Shown: positions 1-5,170 of the stretch, in pieces | How positions within the stretch are numbered: position 1 is the stretch's first letter | How the letters are laid out: each line of letters opens with the position of its first letter | DNA from: a bacterium | Lineage (GTDB): Bacteria; Cyanobacteriota; Vampirovibrionia; Gastranaerophilales; Gastranaerophilaceae | Reading direction: 5' to 3' | Length of the DNA stretch: 5,170 bases | Assembly (NCBI GenBank): GCA_017541565.1 | Contig: JAFXYU010000125.1 | Span: forward strand, 1 to 5,170 | Notes under the pieces: generated by a model | Seen by the model: the letters and a program-made list of their open reading frames with translations, nothing else | What the model was told of the DNA's origin: nothing | Databases searched by the model: none | Made by a program: the position numbers and the translations under genes

Positions 1-1709
1 ATATAATTAACAAGTTCTCTATACGCTGAATCAACAATCTTGCTTCCCGTCTTGCTTTCCGTGTATGGAATTTGCAGATAAGGTATATAGACAAGTTGTC
101 CGTCAAGGTAGATTTTGTACTCTTTTAGATCTATTGAACCCCTAAAATATTCGTTCGACCATATTTTATTTGTACCTAATACAATTTCAGCGTATAACAA
201 ATTAACGTGATTAACACTTGTAGTATCCAAAAGAGTGCCGTTTTCAGAATATAACTTAAAAGTAGTCGTTGTACTTGTTTGCGTAAATTCAACTGTATAG
301 GTTGTGTTCGTGCTTACGGAAACGGTACTGTCTGACTGTTGCCAACTCGTTCCTGTACCGATTCTGTAATTCATTTTTCCGCTATTAATAGTAATACCTA
401 TACCTTTGTTAGCGTTTTCATTGATACCTCTTATCGGTTGTCTTGTTGTAACATCGGAAGCGGTTGTAAATGTTATTTTTTCAACGTAATTTATAACATT
501 ATCGCTGTATTGATACGGCAATGTTAAATAATTACTCTCGCTAAATCCACTCGCAATACCGTCAGCCGTAATCGTGCTTGCAATACTGCCTTCTGGGGTA
601 TAATCATCAGGCTTAATCGTATCTACACCTGTTTTGTTACCTGAGAATACTGGTACACCGTCTGCATTTACCCCTACCCCTTTGAGGTCGATAGAGCCTG
701 TAAAATTACTCGTGCCATCTGTACTTCCTATATAGAATGTATTAAAATCTTTCATTAAGTTAGTAGTCGTAACTGATTTTGAATCATAAAATACATCATC
801 TACATAAAGTGTTAAAATATTTGAGTTTGTATCCAATACAAATTTGTATTTTGTCGCATTTGCATTAATCCCCGTAAATTGTTCATTAATAACATTTGAG
901 GCTGATGAATTGCGCCATACAAAATTTACGGTTGTTTCTGAAGATTTGTATATATACATTGGGTTGAATGTAGAAGGAGTTTGTGTAAAACCGCTTAGCA
1001 ATACTCCTGTTTTATTTGCTTCAAACTTAATGTTAAAGACTATTTTATTAAAGTTATTAAATGGATTTTGAATAGAAATTTTATTACTGTCACTAAACCC
1101 GCTCGCCACTCCATCATCCGTAATATTAGGAGAGCCTACAATAGTAAACTTCGATTTGTCAAAGGTAGAATAATACATATCTTCAATCCACACAAGAAGT
1201 TCTGAATCCGCAGATATTTCACCTGTTTTGAGTGCGAGAATAACATGTAATTTTTGCCAAAAAGAATTCGGCATATTTGACAAATCCGCATTACATTTTA
1301 ATGCAAGCGCATTTGTTAAATCTGTCTGATCTAAAAGCGTCCCTGCAATTTCGCCCCAAGTTGTCGTTTTTGTGTTAGTAATTATCCTGTTTTGAATATC
1401 AATACCTTCACCTGCTTCATATATATCCTGAAGTGCGGAAAGATTTACGAGAACTTGTGTATTTACGGGATTTTCCAAAATTAAATCCAAATATTTATCA
1501 CCGATTTCGTAATATTCCGGAAGCAGCGGTTTAGTCTCCGAAGTAACAGTTTTAACTGCACCTGTCTGAATATCCGGTTCGCGTAAAACGCCAACACTGT
1601 CCGAATTATTTTCCACATTTATACTTCCAAAATTCATTATTCTGCCGCTTATATCATAGCCGTTATGATTTTGGCATATTTGACAGCCTTTCTTTAAATT
1701 TTTTTCCAT
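1..1709 (-). CDS. Long tail fibre with tandem LamG-like lectin modules (partial, C-terminus beyond window)
   Basis: The frame is open from ATG 1709 to base 1, 569 codons plus two bases, with no stop; the C-terminus lies outside. AGAGGG (1718-1723) sits 8 bases before the ATG, which follows the previous stop after one base. Residues 1-110 are an N-terminal attachment part with a CQIC pair (9-12) and H15. Residues 118-130, WGEIAGTLLDQTDL and the start of the next helix, are a motif common in phage tail fibres before a trimeric coil. Two similar modules follow, about 197-357 and 381-543. Each opens with T.DG.ASGFS.SN, runs as beta strands, and closes with GSIDLK (338-343 and 524-529) and DG..V. 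This fits a LamG/concanavalin A-like fold, which commonly binds carbohydrate. After module 2 comes YTESKTGSKIVDSAYRELVN, a segment I associate with linkers in such fibres. All six tryptophans use TGG. It is probably the main host-recognition fibre; the bound sugar is unknown. Confidence 0.82.
   Translation of the reverse strand, partial: MEKNLKKGCQICQNHNGYDISGRIMNFGSINVENNSDSVGVLREPDIQTGAVKTVTSETKPLLPEYYEIGDKYLDLILENPVNTQVLVNLSALQDIYEAGEGIDIQNRIITNTKTTTWGEIAGTLLDQTDLTNALALKCNADLSNMPNSFWQKLHVILALKTGEISADSELLVWIEDMYYSTFDKSKFTIVGSPNITDDGVASGFSDSNKISIQNPFNNFNKIVFNIKFEANKTGVLLSGFTQTPSTFNPMYIYKSSETTVNFVWRNSSASNVINEQFTGINANATKYKFVLDTNSNILTLYVDDVFYDSKSVTTTNLMKDFNTFYIGSTDGTSNFTGSIDLKGVGVNADGVPVFSGNKTGVDTIKPDDYTPEGSIASTITADGIASGFSESNYLTLPYQYSDNVINYVEKITFTTASDVTTRQPIRGINENANKGIGITINSGKMNYRIGTGTSWQQSDSTVSVSTNTTYTVEFTQTSTTTTFKLYSENGTLLDTTSVNHVNLLYAEIVLGTNKIWSNEYFRGSIDLKEYKIYLDGQLVYIPYLQIPYTESKTGSKIVDSAYRELVNY
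81..569 (-). repeat. LamG-like module 2 of the long tail fibre
   Basis: Codons 381-543. It opens TADGIASGFSESNYLTLPY and ends FRGSIDLK followed by LDGQLVYIP. The spacing from module 1 is 184 residues measured at the opening motif and 186 at GSIDLK, so the whole unit including the linker was duplicated. The linkers also resemble each other (NKTG...I before module 2, SKTG..IVD after it), hinting that a further unit or a shared tail domain follows beyond base 1. Confidence 0.68.
639..1121 (-). repeat. LamG-like module 1 of the long tail fibre
   Basis: Codons 197-357. It opens TDDGVASGFSDSNKISI and ends FTGSIDLK followed by DGVPVFSG. It is about 160 residues long, with alternating hydrophobic and polar residues typical of a jelly-roll beta sandwich (for example TLYVDDVFYDSK and TFYIGSTDG). 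The copy 3' to it shares its edges closely in protein and partly in DNA, while the middle has diverged, as expected for an old internal duplication under selection for a new binding surface. Confidence 0.68.
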
Positions 1710-1710
1710 A

Positions 1711-2082
1711 CTATATACCCTCTACTTTCTTCGGAAACACGGTTATTGTATTCAAATTCAAAAATCCGCATTCACCGAAAACTAATGTGTCTTCAAATCC
1801 GCTCACAGAATCACAAACCTTTATTCCGTAAAAATACGTTTCAAAATGTTTGTTTTTGGGAACAGTCAATAAATCCGTATAGTCTCCTGTTAGTTCAAAA
1901 ATTACGGAACTCATGCCGTTTGAATTAACGGAAAGTTCGCTCCCTACGGTTTTTCGTTTTTTGTCTTTTATCCCGAAATAAACAGTATAATTTTTATCTG
2001 TTTTTATTCCGCTCACGGTAATTCTTCCGCTGTCACCTTGGACGAGCGTAATATTTCCGTTTTTATCCGTTGTAAATGCCAT
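1711..2082 (-). CDS. Small beta-sandwich virion protein, possible baseplate/fibre adaptor (BppU N-terminal-like)
   Basis: A 123-residue soluble protein with no membrane segment. It reads as an all-beta, Ig-like domain: NITLVQGDSGRITVSGI (10-26), NYTVYFGIKDKKRKTVG (31-47), SSVIFELTGDYTDLL (59-73), HFETYFYGIKVCD (79-91), DTLVFGECGFLNLNTITVFP (98-117), then KKVEGI. The opening pattern (I.L.QGD......) and the 'YFGIKDKKRK' strand resemble N-terminal domains of phage baseplate upper proteins (BppU_N type), which anchor receptor-binding proteins; this is an inference from pattern and context. The ATG at 2082 has AAGGAGA 6 bases upstream, after a 27-base gap from the previous TAG, the longest gap in the cluster. 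The gene ends at TAG one base before the next ATG, and the next gene's ribosome site (AGAGGG, 1718-1723) sits in its last codons, so it is probably coupled to the long fibre gene and may mount that fibre on the tail. Confidence 0.7.
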   Translation of the reverse strand: MAFTTDKNGNITLVQGDSGRITVSGIKTDKNYTVYFGIKDKKRKTVGSELSVNSNGMSSVIFELTGDYTDLLTVPKNKHFETYFYGIKVCDSVSGFEDTLVFGECGFLNLNTITVFPKKVEGI

Positions 2083-2109
2083 AATTAGTCTCCTTAATAT
2101 TGTTTTGTA

Positions 2110-2742
2110 CTATCTGAACCTCGTTACAACCCTCACTTGAATTGCAGGCGGGCGAACAGTTCCCTCGTCTTTGTATATTTCTGAACTTTCTGATGCATCA
2201 AAAGTCATGTCTGAATCATACAAAGTCTGATCAACACCTGCCTTTCTCCAAGTGAAACTTGAGGTTGACTTGAATGCTCCGGTCCAGTTATCTGTATTTT
2301 TATAAGTACACAATGCATCAATACTCCCCTTGATATTCGGAAGTTCCGCATCCAAATACCCAAATTCACCACTGCCCCACAAAACTCTGTTCCTAAAATC
2401 AGGAAGATTAAAAGTATTAATCCCATCACCTGCACCGTACGTCACACCGTAAATTTCAAACAAAGCAGAATATGTAACCCTTGAAACAGCATCTCCTTCC
2501 AATCTGATTTCGTCTTCGAAAAGAGTATCACTCAGCCTTATTATCGGCTGTCCGATAGGGCGAAGTTTATCGCTTGTCGCTGTAATAAGTGCATTAATAC
2601 TTGCAATATTTGAATAAATCCCCGACGTTGCAGAACTCATATTCTGAGAAACTGTAGTGATTCTGCCGTCAAGATAGTCAAAATTGTTATTCATAACCTG
2701 TGACGAAGCCAATGCTCCGTACTCAATCTTTGTTAAAGCCAT
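2110..2742 (-). CDS. Tail fibre protein with phage tail collar domain
   Basis: A 210-residue fibre protein, probably a trimeric part of the receptor-binding apparatus. Residues 1-58 hold an attachment segment (LASSQVMNNNFDYLDGRITT, 11-30) and a short helical, coiled-coil-like stretch. Residues 62-123 match the phage tail collar domain (Pfam Phage_collar type): RLEGDAVSRVTYSALFEIYG (80-99), TYGAGDG (101-107) and FNLPDFRNRVLWG (111-123), which follow the usual pattern of a WLPCDG-like strand, a Y..LF...G helix and an F.LPD.R.R...G turn. After it come ELPNIKG (133-139), an aromatic tip region and the characteristic C-terminal RPPAIQVRVVTRFR (197-210). The length is short for a fibre; it may be a tip or side protein. 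The ATG at 2742 has AAAGGA 6 bases upstream, inside the end of the preceding gene. The stop is TAG. By analogy with other collar-domain fibres it would bind the host surface or cap the fibre; the receptor is unknown. Confidence 0.85.
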   Translation of the reverse strand: MALTKIEYGALASSQVMNNNFDYLDGRITTVSQNMSSATSGIYSNIASINALITATSDKLRPIGQPIIRLSDTLFEDEIRLEGDAVSRVTYSALFEIYGVTYGAGDGINTFNLPDFRNRVLWGSGEFGYLDAELPNIKGSIDALCTYKNTDNWTGAFKSTSSFTWRKAGVDQTLYDSDMTFDASESSEIYKDEGTVRPPAIQVRVVTRFR

Positions 2743-2983
2743 CTTTATTCCTTTCGTTTATTAATTTGTCGTAAATTTTTGCAACCGTCCTGTTAATGTC
2801 GGAAAGTTGCTCCTTAACATTCCCAAATTCTGATTTTGTAATATATGCCTGAGAAATTTCGGATAAAATTTCCCTGTGCGTCTGCTCTAATTTTTCCGGA
2901 GTTACAAAAAGGTTGTATTGAAAAATTATTGCAATCACCATAATCAGAACGGGAGCGTATTTTTGTAAAAAATCCTTATCCAT
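2723..2983 (-). CDS. Small single-pass membrane protein with helical cytoplasmic/periplasmic tail
   Basis: An 86-residue protein with one hydrophobic segment at about residues 10-28 (APVLIMVIAIIFQYNLFV) after a short charged N-terminus (MDKDFLQK), with no signal-peptidase site. Residues 30-80 are charged and heptad-like (EKLEQTHREILSEISQ, then FGNVKEQLSDINRTVAKIYD), so probably a coiled coil. This shape fits small phage membrane proteins: a holin-associated protein, an inner-membrane spanin-like protein, or a factor for DNA entry. The XhlA-type haemolysin/holin partner also joins a coiled coil to one membrane segment, but in the opposite order. No family is recognised with certainty. The ATG at 2983 has GGAGGG (2995-3000) at a rather long 11-base spacing; the preceding TAA lies 20 bases upstream. 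The gene ends at TGA and overlaps the next gene by 20 bases, whose ribosome site lies inside it, so the two are probably translationally coupled. Confidence 0.72.
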   Translation of the reverse strand: MDKDFLQKYAPVLIMVIAIIFQYNLFVTPEKLEQTHREILSEISQAYITKSEFGNVKEQLSDINRTVAKIYDKLINERNKDGFNKD

Positions 2984-3003
2984 TTTTATATTTTCCCTCC
3001 GCT

Positions 3004-3330
3004 TTAAAGTTTCGCATACATTTTAAGCGCCTCAAGTAAAGCATTCGTATTTTGTGTCGTGGTACTTGTATTTGTTTTTGTTGCATTTCCTGCGCTGGTG
3101 CGCAAAGATTTATCTGACATATCCGAAATTGCATTATATCCTTGCATATATGCCCGGAGCAAATTGTTAATCATACTTGCTGACTCATTTTGAGCACTGG
3201 TCAGCAAGTCCGTAATATAATCTTCAATTGATGCCGTCTGCTGATTTGAAAGGTTTTTGTACAAATCCGTTGCTTGAGATGAGCGAAGCATGTTCCTTGA
3301 AGAAAGCGGATTAATTATACTGTTTTCCAA
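3004..3330 (-). CDS. Back part of the same virion-type protein, downstream of the in-frame TGA
   Basis: A 108-codon frame opening with TTG at 3330, two codons after the TGA that ends the preceding frame and in the same frame as it. Neither possible start is good: TTG at 3330 has no Shine-Dalgarno-like sequence upstream, and the first ATG, at 3291 (codon 14), has AAGGA only 2 bases away, which is too close. The product would be mostly helical and polar, with NPLSSRNMLRSSQATDLYKN near the start, a long amphipathic stretch (SIEDYITDLLTSAQNESASM, then LLRAYMQGYNAISDM), a Thr/Ser/Asn-rich linker (NATKTNTSTTTQNTN) and a short final helix ending KMYAKL. It stops at TAA. The composition matches the preceding frame, so I read it as the C-terminal half of one gene: either lost through a nonsense mutation, or made by TGA readthrough, or made separately at low level from a weak start. 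Function unknown; internal virion protein is the best guess. Confidence 0.6.
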   Translation of the reverse strand: MENSIINPLSSRNMLRSSQATDLYKNLSNQQTASIEDYITDLLTSAQNESASMINNLLRAYMQGYNAISDMSDKSLRTSAGNATKTNTSTTTQNTNALLEALKMYAKL

Positions 3331-3336
3331 ACTTTT

Positions 3337-3339
3337 TCA
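3337..3339 (-). other. In-frame TGA separating two halves of one apparent gene
   Basis: Read on the minus strand, the codons are AAC AAT TCT TCC TGA AAA AGT TTG GAA AAC. Both sides are open in this frame, 86 codons before and 110 after up to TAA. Only a substitution is needed to explain the break; no frameshift is involved. A single change would restore Trp (TGG), Arg (CGA or AGA), Gly (GGA), Ser (TCA), Leu (TTA) or Cys. I saw no convincing hairpin just downstream that would suggest a selenocysteine or readthrough element. Confidence 0.75.
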
Positions 3340-3597
3340 GGAAGAATTGTTGAGAGCATTTGTGTATGAATTGAGTTTTGCCTGATTTGTTACGGAATTT
3401 AAATTCGGTGTCAAATAATCATTTAACAAAGAATCTATATTCCCGTTCACAAAATTATAGACAGACTCAAGCGCTGTGTTCGGCTGAAATCCTGCCGTCG
3501 TACCTTTGTTTGTTGTAGTTGCCGTTACATACGGATTTGATGTTGTCGTTTTTCCGTAAGTTGTTTTTGATTTTGTTGTTGTTGAATTACCACCCAT
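3337..3597 (-). CDS. Front part of a Ser/Thr/Asn-rich virion-type protein, ending at an in-frame TGA
   Basis: An 86-residue reading frame of no recognised function. The start is firm: ATG at 3597 with AAGGAG at 3603-3608, 5 bases upstream. Residues 1-35 are low-complexity and rich in Thr, Ser, Asn and Lys (for example TTTKSKTTYGKTTTSNPYVT). Residues 36-86 look helical (ALESVYNFVNGNIDSLLNDY, then NQAKLNSYTNALNNSS). It ends at TGA (3337-3339), but the same frame continues at once into the next reading frame, whose helical, Asn/Ser/Gln-rich composition matches. The two are probably one gene of 197 codons plus stop (3597-3004) with a premature or read-through TGA at codon 87. Its place right after the stabilisation-like gene, and its lack of a signal peptide or membrane segment, suggest an internal or tail virion protein. 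I half-recall similar proteins of about 200 residues in uncultured gut phages; that is a recollection, not a result. Confidence 0.7.
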   Translation of the reverse strand: MGGNSTTTKSKTTYGKTTTSNPYVTATTTNKGTTAGFQPNTALESVYNFVNGNIDSLLNDYLTPNLNSVTNQAKLNSYTNALNNSS

Positions 3598-3610
3598 AGT
3601 TTCTCCTTTC

Positions 3611-5146
3611 TTATATTGATTTGACTTTTATTTTTTCAAATTCTATATTTCTGATACAAAAATCGTCCCCGATTTCTTTGGTCGAGAACGATATTTGAAG
3701 TGTTTTAAAAAATGATACCGGAAGTTTTTTTGAAGAACTTACATTCTTCATCATAAAATACGAAACATCCCAATGCCCTATATCAAAATAAAGAACATTT
3801 TTTGCCGAACCGGTTTTAATACGGTGTTTTTTATACGTTGCAGAATCATAGTTTTTTATGTATTCAACGTAAAAATTGTTGCCGTAGGATGAATCAAGCA
3901 TAACTTTTGGCGGATAATTCAAAGCCTTGAGCGAATTTTCACTCCCGAGATTAAAAGGAGCGCATTTATAGTACGCTTCTATGAACTCACCGTCAAAAGT
4001 TTCCGAAACGTATTCTTCATATATTTTTTTACCTCCGGAATACAAAATGCCGCCTACAATTCCGATACAATTAATTTTCTGTGATTTTCTTCTTAGCCAA
4101 CACCTCCTTATATAGTCATATATCATTATTGTCGTATAATCTTCTCCGCCCGCAGGAATAAGAAACCAGACTTCATTTCTGTCCGCAGTCACAACCGAAA
4201 GTGTTTGAATCTTATCCAATGAAGATTTGGGTATATCAAAAAGTTCGCTTTGAATATCAACTGCTACATTTTCACCAAGCGTTTTGTCACCGTTTACAAT
4301 CTGACGAAAACAAAACACACCTTTTTTAGTATCGTCATAAAAATACAACTCCGTCCCATGAAATACGAGCGATCTATATCCGGCACACCCCCCGGGAAAA
4401 TCCATTGTTTTTGAGAACACTCCGTCTGACTCCGTAATTAAACAGGAGGAATTTTTGTGAAATACGGCAAGCGCACCCAAATACGGATATATTGCAGTTA
4501 CTTCTTTTACAAATTCTATGTACCCCGCAGAAGTTACAATTTCAGCATCAGAAGTCGAGAAATCATAAATATCCTCCTGTACCGAATACCAAACGGTTTG
4601 CCCGTTGAATACCCAGAGCCTGCCTGCATATACAACTATACCAAGCCCCTTGACCGCTCTTCCGTCCGCATCTTCCGGATTCATAATTGTAACTTCCGAC
4701 AGAGTTGAACCTTCATAATGTCCGATTTCTATTGTTAATAGTTCTTCGGAATTTGAAAACACCCATAAATCCGACCAGCCTTGAGAAACATCGCAGGCAG
4801 CGGATTTTCCGGTAACGGTAAGTCCTGAAACTTTTTCGCTGAGAGTGTTTGAATCTTTTGAAAAGGTGTAGACTTTTCCTTCTTCATCACTTTCCGTATG
4901 AACAAAAAAGTAAGTCCGGCCGCCCTGAACACTTTCAAAAATATTGATTACCGTTTCATCATCCGGAATTAAAGAACAAACTGAAACATTGCCCTTTGAT
5001 GTTCTTATTCCGACACCTGAGTTTGCTTCCGTCGGATAAAGTTCGACATTCTGAATATCCGATGCCGTTATAACTGATGAAGAATAAATCGAACTTGTGC
5101 GGTTTATTCCCATAAATTTACTACATATTAAATTTGTTTTTTGCAT
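3611..5146 (-). CDS. Probable podovirus-type packaged-DNA stabilisation / head-tail junction protein
   Basis: A 511-residue beta-rich protein, probably the plug or adaptor that closes the portal after DNA packaging and links it to the tail. No signal peptide or membrane segment is visible. It has repeated short blade-like strands ending in W/F/Y-rich turns, as in a beta-propeller: GWSDLWVF (123-130), GRLWVFNGQTVWYS (175-188), LGALAVFHKNSSCLI (223-237), GTELYFYDDTKKGVF (264-278), EVWFLIP followed by YDYIRRCWLRR (325-353), and GGILYSGGKKIYEEY (365-379). The C-terminal 130 residues form a separate beta-rich part ending in FCIRNIEFEKIKVKS. This order and length are like P22 gp10-type stabilisation proteins (about 470 residues) and relatives in gut podoviruses; that match is from memory of the family, not a search. 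The ATG at 5146 has a strong site, AGAAAGGAG, 4 bases upstream; the stop is TAA. The next gene begins 13 bases downstream. A tail-hub or tail-tube beta-propeller is the main alternative. Confidence 0.62.
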   Translation of the reverse strand: MQKTNLICSKFMGINRTSSIYSSSVITASDIQNVELYPTEANSGVGIRTSKGNVSVCSLIPDDETVINIFESVQGGRTYFFVHTESDEEGKVYTFSKDSNTLSEKVSGLTVTGKSAACDVSQGWSDLWVFSNSEELLTIEIGHYEGSTLSEVTIMNPEDADGRAVKGLGIVVYAGRLWVFNGQTVWYSVQEDIYDFSTSDAEIVTSAGYIEFVKEVTAIYPYLGALAVFHKNSSCLITESDGVFSKTMDFPGGCAGYRSLVFHGTELYFYDDTKKGVFCFRQIVNGDKTLGENVAVDIQSELFDIPKSSLDKIQTLSVVTADRNEVWFLIPAGGEDYTTIMIYDYIRRCWLRRKSQKINCIGIVGGILYSGGKKIYEEYVSETFDGEFIEAYYKCAPFNLGSENSLKALNYPPKVMLDSSYGNNFYVEYIKNYDSATYKKHRIKTGSAKNVLYFDIGHWDVSYFMMKNVSSSKKLPVSFFKTLQISFSTKEIGDDFCIRNIEFEKIKVKSI

Positions 5147-5170
5147 AATACTCCTTTCTGTTTGATGTTA
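5147..5170 (-). promoter_or_regulatory. Ribosome binding site and short gap before the stabilisation-like gene
   Basis: Minus-strand AGAAAGGAG (5151-5159) lies 4 bases before the ATG at 5146 and fixes that start. The first three minus-strand bases of the window (5170-5168) read TAA and could be the stop of an upstream gene in the same operon, but too little is visible to confirm it. Confidence 0.6.

Noticed and set aside
844..1071. Plus-strand open frame of 75 codons, and others at 339-527, 1746-1928 and 4457-4708
   Set aside because: Each lies wholly inside a well-supported minus-strand gene, lacks a credible ribosome site and has no recognisable protein character.
2205..2435. Minus-strand frame of 76 codons inside the collar gene, and one at 4735-4938 inside the 511-residue gene
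   Set aside because: Both are out-of-frame shadows of proteins with clear family character and good starts.
2110..2742. Diversity-generating retroelement target at the C-terminus of the collar fibre
   Set aside because: No reverse transcriptase or template repeat is in the window, and I could not find a second copy of the C-terminal coding sequence.
3290..3340. Selenocysteine insertion at the TGA
   Set aside because: No stable hairpin is visible directly downstream of the TGA, and the protein does not resemble any selenoprotein.
3004..3597. General reassignment of TGA to tryptophan in this genome
   Set aside because: Tryptophan is TGG throughout the other genes (about 16 cases), no other gene has an internal TGA, and TGA seems to act as a normal stop for the gene ending at 2723. 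TAA and TAG are also used as stops.
1..5170. CRISPR array, tRNA, insertion sequence, internal promoter or Rho-independent terminator
   Set aside because: No short regularly spaced repeats, cloverleaf, terminal inverted repeats or hairpin-plus-T-run was seen, and the gaps between genes are at most 27 bases.

Overview
The window is a stretch of an AT-rich bacteriophage or prophage genome, holding part of the virion (portal-to-tail) gene cluster. Every gene I can support is on the minus strand, so transcription runs from high to low coordinates. Genes are separated by 1 to 27 bases or overlap, which leaves no room for internal promoters or terminators, and almost all have a clear AGGAG-type ribosome binding site. 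This looks like one operon segment. The base composition and strong Shine-Dalgarno sites suggest a low-GC bacterial host, perhaps a gut one, but the sequence does not settle the host. The first gene resembles the packaged-DNA stabilisation proteins of podoviruses, so a short-tailed phage is my best guess. No integrase, terminase, capsid or lysis enzyme lies in the window, so lytic and prophage states cannot be told apart.

Layout in transcription order: (1) 5146-3611, a 511-residue beta-rich protein, probably a stabilisation or tail-hub protein at the head-tail junction. (2) 3597-3004, a Ser/Thr/Asn/Gln-rich virion-type gene split by a single in-frame TGA into an 86-residue front part and a 108-codon back part. 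(3) 2983-2723, an 86-residue protein with one N-terminal membrane segment and a helical tail. (4) 2742-2110, a 210-residue tail fibre with a phage tail collar domain. (5) 2082-1711, a 123-residue beta-sandwich protein that resembles baseplate/fibre adaptor domains. (6) 1709 to beyond base 1, a long tail fibre with a fibre-type WGEI...QTDL motif and two tandem LamG-like (concanavalin A-like) modules, cut by the window edge.

Together, gene 1 would close the DNA-filled head and join it to the tail, gene 2 may be an internal virion protein, gene 3 acts at a membrane (DNA entry or lysis), and genes 4 to 6 form the receptor-binding apparatus.

The most unusual point is the TGA in gene 2. The two halves are in the same frame, the back half has no ATG at its head and no convincing ribosome binding site, and the joined sequence reads like one continuous helical protein. 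General recoding of TGA is not supported: the other genes encode tryptophan only with TGG, and one neighbouring gene seems to use TGA as its normal stop. A point nonsense mutation, a sequencing error or programmed readthrough all remain possible.
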